Below, piece after piece: positions 33,759 to 43,929 of a stretch of DNA of 64,000 nucleotides. This DNA is from Thalassia testudinum. Its lineage: Eukaryota; Streptophyta; Magnoliopsida; Alismatales; Hydrocharitaceae. The position numbers and the translations under genes are program-made. The stretch is taken from assembly GCA_037157565.1 (NCBI GenBank), contig JAZHRO010000046.1, positions 18,450,501-18,514,500 of the forward strand, written 5' to 3'. The stretch's first letter is position 1, and each line of letters starts with the position of its first letter. The notes beneath the pieces were generated by a model. It searched no databases and was not told the DNA's origin. It saw only the letters and a program-made list of their open reading frames with translations.

Positions 33759-34942
33759 AAATACAAGCCTATCCTTAGGTTGGGCAGCCTAAAGGTCTAC
33801 AGACTCTCAGAATCTGTCCTAAGATTAGGGACAATTTACTCTACTTATGTCCAAGCAATCCAACCAATTATAATAAGGGACTGGGGAGAAGGATCTTTCA
33901 TTGGCTTGCACCTCCTATTCCTAGTGTACCCCCCAGCCACAGTCGTTTGACGCTACTCCCCTAGCTAGACATCAGATTGACTAGTATAAGCAGGTTAATT
34001 GTGAATAATCTCAATCTGTATCCCTACGAGTGAACCAGTCCTTAGGGCCAACGTCAAATCAATTTTAGTTACGCTTGGGACAATGGTGCTTAAGGAATGT
34101 GATGGGCCCTTTAGATGGGTTGTGCCTTTAGTGATCAGTTAAAATGTGTGCTCATGCACAACCAGGGTTCTTAAACAAGGTTATTTAATGTTGTGTCTTT
34201 TAGGATTTAACCTTGTTTAGTAGCTTTTAGGGTTTAATTCTTAGGTTGGTTCAATCAAGGTTTAGTAGAACACTCCAAGTTTAGAAAGCATAGGTGATGA
34301 TATGTTCCTTTACAAAGCAAAAATAATGTGGAGTGCTCAGTTCAGCCCTAAGAATCAACCCTAAGTTGCAAGCTACTTGATGAATCAGTTTTAGATTGAG
34401 TGGTGCAGCCCAAACAGCTCAATCAATTAGCCTGTTGCACCACTTAGTTAAGGCACACAAGAATGTTTAACCTATTCAGATTTCTACTCACTTATGTGTA
34501 TTCAGTTGAAGTGTACCGGGTCCACAGGTTAGATCCTGGTTAAGTGGTAGAATCAAAGTGATTGTGCTCCATATGATAAGTACTTGAGAGTGTCAAGTGC
34601 GTAGCATTCAGTTAAATCCTACAAGAGAAGAATATATATTTTTTTTATATATGCGGGTGGGTGAGGTGAGTGGAGTGACAATCAAAGAACCAAAATCTAC
34701 CCTAGGGTTTATGCAAAGCACCTAAGTTGATTTGGGTTTGAGTTATTAGGTTATGGAATGAAAACTAAGGTGGGGGTGGTGTGGGGGACACTTACAAAAC
34801 ACTCTACCCGCACTTTACTCCAATCTACTGCACTTGGATCTCCATGCTTGGGTACCTGCAAGACAATATATCAGAGATAAACTGGGTTAGCATTATGAAA
34901 ATGCAAAGAAGCTCAATAAACAATAACATAAATTTCGTTGCC
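33759..34942 (-). other. 5' leader of element C
   Basis: Homologous to the leader of element A (11290-12629) over most of its length. Matching blocks include TAGTGTACCCCCCAGCC (33923-33939; 11461-11477), CGTTTGACGCTACTCCCCTA (33944-33963; 11486-11505) and TGCACAACCAGGG (34155-34167; 11699-11711). Such conservation between a gag-pol element and one without is the best sign that this leader acts in cis. Confidence 0.7.
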
Positions 34943-34960
34943 TCCCTGGCAACGCTGCCA
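34943..34960 (-). promoter_or_regulatory. Primer binding site of element C (tRNA-Asp type)
   Basis: The minus strand reads TGGCAGCGTTGCCAGGGA, 3 nt inside the LTR and followed by GGCAACG. It differs from TGGCGCCGTTGCCGGGGA at three positions, one of them a G/C to A change in the CCGG block. Confidence 0.8.
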
Positions 34961-34963
34961 AAA

Positions 34964-36483
34964 TGGTTGGGCGCATTTTGCGTGTTAGAAATCAAGGTTA
35001 CAAGTAACCTGTTGTCGTAGTTGCAAAACACGTCGATCAGATAAAATTTATACCGAAACTCCAAGGGAGTCCAGGGTCGAACATAGGGAGGTGACGTTTA
35101 CTTTACGTGGAAACCGTGCTTCGATTCATTTCTTTTTGATATTTTAGGGTTGTGTTAATTTTTTTGTATTTTTGTAAGAAAACAAGCAAACGTATCACAA
35201 GATAGAGATGTGGAATAAATCTGATATATATTACTTCCAATGTCAATTACAATAAACTATGAAAGCATAAAAAGAGAGGGGGTGAGAGGAAATCTCTCGA
35301 ATCGGCTGTTCGGCGAGACGACAGTGCTAGGTGAAAGCTCGGATGAAGGAGGTGAGGAGTGGGACGACGGAGGTGGGATGCAGGAGGATGTCATGTTGAG
35401 GAAAGCTTCGGCATGGCTTCGGAATAGAGGTGAGAAGACGGAGATAATCTACTACTGGAATGGAGGTAGGAGGACAGCTCCAAGGTGACTTATGAATAGG
35501 GATGGGAAGATCGATGAATATTTGGTGGGGAAGAGATTTGTTACACTAATAGGAGCCTTGGGAGCTTGAGAATAAGCTTTAGTGGAGCGTTGGTAAGCTT
35601 GCTAGAGCTTGGGAGTAGGTGGGAGTAGAGTAGGTAGAGATGGCTTAGAAGGGTGGTGTAGGTCCACTTATAGTGGAGGAGAAGAGGCAAAAATAGGTTT
35701 GGGACCATTAGTGACATCCAGGCCATCATTGGAAGCGTCGCTATAGGCAGCTCATGCCCGCTGGCACCCACAGTTGGCTTTGCTGGCATGCGATGAATTA
35801 GCAATTGCTGTAAGCGTTGCAGTAAGTCTAGCTCATGTGTCGCTATAGGTCTAGGCCATGCATACCTAGCGCTGCGCTGACCTGCCTTTGCCATGCGCAC
35901 ATGAGCGCCCACGTGCTGGCACTGCGCTATGCGTAGGCGAGCCTACATGCACGTGTGCATCCACGCTATTACGTGCGTGTGGTGCTGCATGCGTGCGTTG
36001 GGTAGCCAGGGCTGCACCACGTGATGCAGTCAAGGCAGTCCATCTTCTTCTTGTTGTAGTGGCTACTACAGAGGTCGGATTGAGCCGATTTTCCTGCCGT
36101 TAGGCTGCAATCGTCAACTCAAATCTATCCATGTGGTCGGGTTTGTCATTTGAAGCTTCGAATTATGTCTCATAGTCCCTTGGCCGTTGATCTTCCTCGA
36201 ACTGCATATGGGGCTATGGGACTCCGATCGAGGCGATTTCAAAGGCATTGGACTCCGATCGTCATCTTGATCAGATCCGTACGTTTGGAACATCAATCCA
36301 TGGCTCCAAAATAAGTATTCTGCTCTCCTAACCACAAAAAGGATGCAATTAACATACATTATATACAACTACTCTAAATGCAGAATGATGCTTGCTGTGT
36401 AATATTTATAACATGAAATGTAAATCTAAGCCCAGGAACATGCATGAATAGGCATTTTACCCTCAATAAATGTGTTTACATCA
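34964..36483 (-). repeat. 5' LTR of element C
   Basis: 1520 bp, start TGGTTGGGCGC and end GTTTACATCA. It matches the other C LTR throughout. A weak TATA is the complement of about 35687-35694 and the G-box is at 36018-36023. Followed by TGCAC, then D LTR sequence. Confidence 0.85.
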
Positions 36484-37144
36484 TGCACCTTCACTAGTTA
36501 AAAGGGTAGAGTGAAGTGCACTAAAGCAACTAACAAAAGCTTGAATTAAAGACACTTAAAAATAATGAAAGGAACTTCAATATTGATTTAGAGATGATGT
36601 CTACAAGGACTTAGGGAGCTCAATTGTGTTGAGGAATTCTGCACAATTAATCCCTAAATAGAGGAATGCTTCTAGTACGATAAATAAATACAAAGAGAGA
36701 GAAGATAAAAAAGTCTCCCGATAGCTGAAGTCGACCTCGCTCCATGTGTGGCTACTCCCAAATTTGAAGAAGGTTTCTTCTTCCTTGAAGTTCTCCCCCT
36801 GTCCAGCTCCTACAAGGTGGTGAAAGTCCACCTTTTCTCCCTTGCCTGGCCATCATATAAGATGATGATCCTCAGTTCCTCTCCATGATAGATTGAAGTA
36901 GAAGTAGATACTGAAACGGAATGGGATATCCCTCTTGATTCCACCACATTTCTCTTCAAATGATGGTTGTAGGTGTGTTATAGTAGAAAGAATGTGTAAC
37001 TAAGGATGGAATTATGCGATGGTAGAGTAGGTTATTTATAGGATGGGAAGGTGGTGGCTATGGTGTTTTTGGAGAGAAATGAAGAGCAGTGTGGATGTTT
37101 TTGGTGGGAAATGAAGGGGTTGTTTTGGAGGGAAATTGAATGGG
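36484..37144 (-). repeat. LTR of element D, right part (provisional)
   Basis: Sequence on the far side of C, presumed to continue the D LTR. It has a minus-strand TATA-like site (CCTATAAATAA, complement of about 37028-37038). It ends where the A-type LTR E starts (TGTTGAAG at 37145). With no second copy in the window, the assignment is by position only. The open frames are not supported. Confidence 0.4.
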
Positions 37145-38383
37145 TGTTGAAGCGGAAAATCATCGCAAAAAGGTTGAGTTTTGAAAACCCATTGTTGTAG
37201 TATGATTTGCGAAGAAATCTGTCAACAAATAAATTTTACCGAAACTTGAAAAAATTTCGGGTTGAACACTGGGAGGCTACATCGATTTGAAATCTGCAAT
37301 TATATATTTCTTTTAATTTTTGTTTAAAGGTAAGATAATCACAATGAATCGATATTAAACTAAAGAGTGAGAGATAACAAAGCACTTTATAATATGGATA
37401 ATTCTTTTACAACTAGAAAGCGAGAAATATTTCAACTAGAAAGCATTAAAATCCACTCTAGAAAGCAGTAAAAGAGAAGGTGGAGTGAAGTTATAGTCCT
37501 CGTCAGCTACTTGAAGGACAAGCCGAATTGGGCACGCTCGGAAGATGAAGAGTAGAGACGAAAGATGAAGAATGAAGCGAGAAGAACTGGGGGTGAGGTA
37601 GGACGTCATCAGTGTGAGATGCACTTTCAGAATGGGTGTGAGAAGATAGCCACGGGAGCTCCACGAAAGAAATGAGAAGTGGACAAAAGTTTTTCTTTTC
37701 ACTCTAGAGGAGCATCTCAGGTTTGGGACAAGCATCTTTAGAGCTTTGAAGAGGGAGAGAGGTGAAGGAATGAATGAAATGTGGGGATGTAGGCCTTTTT
37801 ATAGGTGTAGAGGTTGGGGGCAAATAGGTCATTTCAAGTTAAAAACATTAATACAAGGGCCTTTAGTGATGGATTTAAGCTTCACTAAAGGCCTGAACAT
37901 GGGCTTAGTGATGCACGCACGTGCTCTCTCCTCTGCCCACGCTCAAAAATACCCATGCTTGTTCAAAAGATCTCAGTCATCCGATCACAAGATCAACGAC
38001 TGAGAATGCATCATGTAGCACCTTCATAATGCCTCTCCTGCGTGCGATGGTGCGTTGGATCGTGCATCATCGCGCAGGTTCACACTTGACGTTCATCCAT
38101 CGCACCATGTGGTGCGCCCACTGCCACACAATCCAAATCCAACAGAGGAATTTGACTATGCCTGCACTTGCGCTCGATTTGAGGTGATGTGGGGCTTCGA
38201 CCTGTGCCTCCCTCTTCATGTGATGTCACACGACAGCTAAGCTACGTGGTCACTTGAGGTTCGTTTGTGGATTTGGGCGAAAGCTCTCTTAGCTGTTGGA
38301 TCCTGATCCAACGGATGAGATCATCTACGCAGTTGAGGAGAGTGATAGCAACAATCGGTCATTGGGTCGGTTGGGTGGCTAGG
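37145..38383 (-). repeat. LTR E, left part (A-related family)
   Basis: Matches the element A LTR in layout and in stretches: TGTTGAA start, GAGGCTACRTYGAT-like segment near 37270, a minus-strand TATA (CCTATAAAAAGG, complement of about 37793-37804) and a palindrome at 37860-37891 (CCTTTAGTGATG and CTTCACTAAAGG arms). The giant element interrupts it after the CTAGG at 38379-38383, and it resumes at 55949. No primer site precedes it, so it is either a solo LTR or the 3' LTR of a minus-strand element lying further right. Confidence 0.7.
38379..38383. repeat. Left target-site duplication of the giant element (CTAGG)
   Basis: CTAGG directly precedes the LTR start TGATGAG and is repeated at 55949-55953 directly after the other LTR. 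Removing the element and one copy joins E into sequence like the other A-type LTRs (GATGGTGCCACG follows, as at 3763). Confidence 0.95.
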
Positions 38384-39169
38384 TGATGAGTGGCTACTCA
38401 TCATAGCTAAAAGGCCGAAATTAAGCTAGATACTAAGCAAAACAATATCAAATTAACACATAAAAAGGGTTAAGTGTGGGAATTAAAGAAAAGACCTAAA
38501 ACTTTTAATGTGTGTTAAAATCTCCTAATTAGGTCACAAAAATGGGATATTCTGAAAACTAAAGAACAAATGATGATCCATGCATCAATTGAACACATAA
38601 ACAAGTTTGAAAAGCCAAATCAGAAGTAAAATCAATGTCGTAAATGTTCAATTAAGCACATGTAAAAATTTGAAAGCAATTGGACATCATTTAGGCTTAG
38701 AAATAAATAGATTACAATTAGGTCCTTCATGCATTACATTTCTACCCTTCAAAACTCCTTTTTGGACCTATTTGCAAGCCGCAGGGACCCTTTTATAAGA
38801 CTGCAGGGCCCTTCCAGCTGCTATTCTTCTCGCTTTTGGGCCTGCATGCAAATGTTCTACCCCTTCTTCTAAGGGTCCGTCTGCAAATTTTCCCTCATTT
38901 CAGAGAGAAGCCTGTGTTCTTCACGCGCACTGTAGCGTGCGAAGAACACAGCCATTCTCGACCGTCCATCGCACTTTTGATCTCGATCTGCGGCTGGATT
39001 CAAATGGAACCTTCGCGCGATTCGGTGCGTGCGTTCACCTCTCTTCCTAGATCTCATCTGACGGTCAGATCTCTCTCTTGACTCGCCGCGCGCTCTACCC
39101 ATCTCATCCTCACCGCCGGCCTGATTCTGATTAACCTCACCCTTGCGGTGATCTCGGTCACTGAGCTGC

Positions 39170-39177
39170 TATTTAAG
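39170..39177 (+). promoter_or_regulatory. Likely TATA box of the giant LTR
   Basis: TATTTAAG, preceded by a GC-rich stretch and followed after about 30-60 nt by pyrimidine-rich sequence, as in plant promoters. The same site is at 52348-52355 in the 3' LTR. Assigned from sequence only; other TATA-like sites exist in the AT-rich U5. Confidence 0.55.
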
Positions 39178-42151
39178 CACCTCAGTGGTGTCGCGCGCGA
39201 GGGGATCGCTCCCTCCTACAACTCTTAGCGATCAATTCTTCCACTCCAGTCTCTCCTCCTCATCTGGACCCTGATTTCACAGCCACCGGCTGTGGAATCA
39301 TCGCCTGCTCTCGACCCTCCTCGTCGCTAAGGACCTCGTAGCACCTGAGGACGACCCTGGAGTCTCACTAGTAGACTCTTCCCTCCGCTGGAGTCACCCT
39401 CCTCCTTTCTTCCTCCTTAGCCGCCGGCTAAGGACCCATAGGTCCCATTCTTCCTGTTAGTTTAGTTTTTAATTCTGCACAAGTAGTGTTAGATTTAGTT
39501 TACAGTAGTTTAGAATAGATTTAGTTTTAATTGTTAGTGTTTAATGTTAGCTGTAGTTAGATTAGTCTTAGGAGTAGAATTAGTATTAGATCCCCTCCCT
39601 CACCTCCTCTGATCAGTCCAGATCAGAGGGGAAGAATCATCTGTTCATTAATCAATTTATCTCCCTCTTCATGTTTTGTTTTTCCACCATCCAATTCTGA
39701 TTTATGTTCCTTTTAACGACGAATCTTTCATCTGTCACCCACACATCTGGACCCAATTCCAGATCTGATGGTGTACTGCCTCAGATCTGAAATTGGCGTC
39801 ACAAGCACCATTTGGGGCTTCTCACTCACCCCATTTGTGTTCACAAAAGCCCCTTTTATTTTAGATTGATTGCCTCAGTTTGTCAGATTCACTTTAACAT
39901 GGGTTTTGAAGAGATTTTGCTTTCTGAAATGTCTTGACAGATCTGACAAATTGAAGGGATTTTGGTTTTCCTTGAGGGCAAGGATTCTGAGAAGTTCTCT
40001 GGTGACAGAGAACAAATCAGAAGAGCCTTTCATGAATTTGCTTCTGCCTTGATCTGAATGCATTTGTTAGCTTTTATAAATTCCTTTAATGCATTCTTTT
40101 TCTGATTTGTCATTTCAGAACTGCCATACACCACCTGTTTGATAATTATTTTTGTATGGTGATTCTCTAACCTAAGGAGTTTTCCATACTTCTTAAGGTT
40201 GCAAGAAACTGGGATTGTATGTTTTTGGTTTTAATTGATTGAGTTAAGTCTTCCTTCATGCTGTCTATGGCATTAGGAAGACTAACTCAATGCCATTTGT
40301 GTTTTGATCTGAAATGATGCTTTTGATAAGGGCTTTTCCTTGTGGGTATTTGAACTGAATTCTTATGTGATTTTCGTGAGATTTATACCCTTATCAGATT
40401 TGGATTTCAACTCTTTAATTTTTAGTTTGTTCTGAATTTTCTCTTATTCCCAATTATACAGTAAAATGCTGCAAACTGCAGCAACATTCCCCTCTTCTCT
40501 AAATTCTCCTCTTCTTTGTGAATGCTTTCCCCCTCTTCAAATGGACTAACTGCAGCAGCAGTTAGCCCATTTGACAGTGGCTGAAGTCACTGACACTGTT
40601 AAAACACCCTGAACAGTACATTCTCTTCCCTCTCCATCTTCTCTGACAGTAGCTTAGCTGCTGTTTAAAATGAAATAAAAACTTAATTAACCCTCATTCC
40701 CTAAGTTCCTACTAAAACCTAATTATACATACTTAATTTCACACTGTAAATATACATATCCATACTATTATAACTATAATATACAGCCTGATTATGTACG
40801 TAGACATACATAGATATACTGTAAATACTGTATAAACTTGTACATAAATCTATATACATATGTAATCTTTGTAAATATATGTATAAATACTGAACTATTA
40901 TGTTTGTATTTACTGATATATGTATATGTATATATACAGATTCATATGTACATATTCAGTAGCTATATTGTAGAATAAATTAGCTAAATTAATAATTTAG
41001 AGCTATAATTAAGTAAATAAATCTATAGACTTAGGTTAACATATATAGTAAGTAATTTAAGTTAGTTAAAGTACAATTATACCTAGTATAGCTTACTGTA
41101 ACTTAGTTTTATTTAAAACACTCAGAACAGCTAGTTTAGCTTAAATAAAATAGAAATAAATTCGTAAATATACAATAAAAATATGTATAAAATACTTAAG
41201 TATGTAAATTGAATCTGTATAAGGTCAATTAGACCATTTACTAACTATTTTATAAGTAATTAACTATTTAATCACCTAAATCAACCTGTACAATCAGCCT
41301 AGTTTAGCGAATTTATTTGCATAGTAAACATATTTAAAATTCAAAATTAATTAATCAATTATGTAGTATTATGTAAATACTTTATTAACCATATTTTATT
41401 TTATTTTATTTAATAATTTATGGCCCCCAAATCGAGGGCCAAAAGTCCGATCAGACGCAGCTGCGCCTGATTTCCAGCGCACGATGTGGCGCTGGAATAG
41501 CACCACATCGTGTGCTGCAAGTCAAGCGCAGCCACATAAATGGAATTTGTGTTTCCTATACACCAGTCGTCACGGGCGCCGGGCGCCCGAAACACTCCCT
41601 TTACCCGATTACCCAATGAGCTGGTCTGAGTACTCTGTCTGATTTGCGATTAGTATGTGGCGCGTGTGTGTGGCCGGGGGCCCGAGCGTGTGCGAGCATA
41701 TGACGTTGGGCTGAGGCCTGGCGCTGAGATTAAAGACATAATTAAGCCACCTAATATGAGATTAGGGCGCGCTTAGTAGAGGTCTGGTCCCACCCTTAGG
41801 GTGCTGTGTATCCCTCGAAAAGCGTGCCCGCAAACTAAACACGTTTTAAACTAATGATATTAGCCTAATCCCCTCCCCACCGCAGCCTCTGAAATATGCT
41901 AAGACAGAAGAGTGAACAAAGAGTTAACACGAAAAAAAAAAAAAAAGCAAAGAGTACAAGAACAACAGAGAAAAGAACAAGAGTAATAAAAAGAGAAAGA
42001 AGAAGATGAATACTTAAAACAGAAATATGAACGCAAGAAGAACAGGAGTTAAGAATACAAAGAACAGAGACTTAATGAAGAAAGAAAGAGAAACAAAGAA
42101 TAAGTAGTATACATACGTATAAGTAAATTTATACAATTACTAACAGAATAA

Positions 42152-42245
42152 AGTGACACTATAAACGTCGCTAAAGATCTCAGTTTTGCCTCTTTAGGTT
42201 GTATATAGTGTTTTCTGAGATTTAGCGACGCTTATATCTGTCACT
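42152..42245 (+). repeat. Inverted repeat near the end of the giant U5
   Basis: The left arm (42152-42183, starting AGTGACACTATAAACGTCGC) pairs with the right arm (42215-42245) with a few mismatches around a 31-nt loop. The core GTCGCTAAA also occurs in the promoter-proximal palindromes of the A LTRs. A copy lies at 55330-55423. Confidence 0.7.
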
Positions 42246-42772
42246 GAAACTGCTGTATATGTTACTGTACATAACAGACTAATAAGTTAAATTTCTACAC
42301 CATTGCATTCTAATGTATTATATACTATTATGATAGTATTAATAGGATAACTTGTAAATACATAGGTTAGAGTATAATAATAGATTGTTTGATGCTTGTT
42401 CATAGTTAGTATTTTTGCAAGCATTTCTTAGTAATTAGGAAATAAAACACACATTCATTCATTCTTTAATAAAATGTAAAGTTTTTCTTTTTTTTTTTTT
42501 TTTTTTTGAATAAGAAGACAATTTTGAGATAATCAAAGAGTGACCAAATTAAATTCAATAAATTGCCTCCCAGTGAACGACCTGGAACAAAACCAGTAAA
42601 AATTAGATAAATAAGCAAATGATAATAATGGTTGTAATGACTGGAACTCACCCATACTCACCACTATACGACATCCTTAATGTTATATTGTACACCCTGT
42701 ACTACAACGACATAATCAACAATTATTACCAATTTCAAACACAACAACCACACAACCAACGCATCATTATTT

Positions 42773-42790
42773 TGGCGCCGCTGCCGGGGA
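42773..42790 (+). promoter_or_regulatory. Primer binding site of the giant element (tRNA-Asp)
   Basis: TGGCGCCGCTGCCGGGGA, 3 nt after the LTR, one T-to-C change from TGGCGCCGTTGCCGGGGA, the complement of the plant tRNA-Asp end. It is followed by GGCAACG as in the related elements. Confidence 0.9.
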
Positions 42791-43929
42791 GGCAACGCTC
42801 TTTGCACCAAAATTTTCTTTTCATTCTTTTGTATATAGAAATTCTTCATTCATTTCATTATAATTGCTTTTATTTTCCATTGAAGTAATTGTGTATACAT
42901 TCCTTTATTCTTTTACTAATCATTTGTTTTTTTTCCACAGCACTTGAGGAGGAGTGTCGTCTTCCTGGTGGAGTCGCTGCGCTCCAGATCCGTCTTCCTG
43001 GTGGAGTTTTGCCTCGAAGTCGCTGTAGGATTTTAGTATTAGTTTTAGTATAGATAGTTTTAGGTTTATTGATTAGGAGCAATTGTTAGTCATAAGTTGT
43101 GAGAGCTTGTTCTCACACAATTTTTGTAATAATTCTGGACTATCTGGACTTTATTTCTTTCTGTTCTTAATTTCTTTCCTTACTTTTGAATTGCATATAA
43201 AATTTTTCAAAAAGAAAGAAAAAAAAAAAAAAAAAAAAATCAAAAAGATCTCATACTTATCTAGCAGCAGCATAACCTCAGGCATCCATTTTTAGGATTG
43301 CATTTCATTCCTGCTAGATTTTAATTCAAGTCAAATCTGCATTAGAAGATTGCTGGAGTCAGGTACGCATTTCTTACCTAACTCTAACTCCTGCCATATT
43401 TGCATTTGACTTAAAATTAAAGAAGACCACTACTTGTTCTGAATTTAGTAAAAAGTGAAATGAGCAGCATAGAAAACATATTTTAATCACTTTAATTAAA
43501 TCAAAAAGGAGATAGCAAAATTGGGTGAAACCATGTTTGAGATTTTAATCGCCTTGTGTTGAATGTTATCGTGCACACAGCACGATCACTTAAGGCCACA
43601 ATACGCGGGTTTCTACCTCATCTTTCTGCAACCACAGGATCTGGATCCGCACGCTCAGTCTTATCCAGATTCCCAGTGGATTTTAGAGGTCTGCACTTCG
43701 CTAGGTTTATCTTAGGATACGTACAATTGCTTGAAACAATTGTTTGCGTATAACATACTTTGCGTAGCAGCCTCTAGGAAAAATTTTCTCCGATTCATTT
43801 CGATTGATTGGTCTTCTTGAATTGAGATTTTGTTGGGATTCTTCTGTTTTATTGTGAACGTTAAAAATTTTTTTCCCATTGAGTTGGATCGAATTAGAGT
43901 AAACGGGATTTCAAAAAAAAATCAACTCA
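42791..43929 (+). other. 5' leader of the giant element
   Basis: About 1.14 kb between primer site and gag. A 17-bp direct repeat (CGTCTTCCTGGTGGAGT) occurs at 42958-42974 and 42991-43007. A pyrimidine tract ending in CCACAG at 42935-42940 resembles a splice acceptor and CAG-GTACGC at about 43359-43367 a donor, but nothing else shows splicing. A poly-A run is at 43219-43239. Several upstream ATGs precede gag. No gene is supported here. Confidence 0.6.

Larger units (their letters stand above)
29065..36483 (-). mobile_element. Element C: non-autonomous LTR retrotransposon with novel ORFs
   Basis: A minus-strand element with LTRs at 29065-30557 and 34964-36483, flanked by TACAC (29060-29064) and TGCAC (36484-36488), a 4/5 target duplication. 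Its interior of 4.4 kb has a tRNA-Asp-type primer site, a leader homologous to that of element A, a Tyr-rich ORF, an acidic ORF and the two-tract 3' UTR. No gag, protease, reverse transcriptase, RNase H or integrase motif was found on either strand. I infer that it moves with proteins supplied in trans by an Athila-type element that recognises the shared leader and tracts. Confidence 0.8.
38384..42769 (+). repeat. 5' LTR of the giant element
   Basis: 4386 bp. The likely promoter is TATTTAAG at 39170-39177, giving a U3 of about 0.8 kb and an unusually long R plus U5 of about 3.6 kb. Downstream are CT-rich sequence and hairpins at 39273-39299, 39360-39378 and 39415-39433. About 40700-41400 is AT-rich without ORFs. 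A GC-rich hairpin cluster lies at 41420-41595 and a long inverted repeat at 42152-42245. A run of 20 T is at 42488-42507. The small open frames inside are repeated in the other LTR and show no protein-like features. Confidence 0.95.

Noticed and set aside
38607..40063. Small open frames repeated at 51785-53241
   Set aside because: They are duplicated only because they sit in the two LTRs of the giant; no start context, domain or codon bias supports translation.
42152..42245. A complete CACTA transposon or MITE in the giant LTR
   Set aside because: The left arm contains CACTA but the right arm does not mirror it, and no 3-bp duplication was evident. Kept as an open alternative only.
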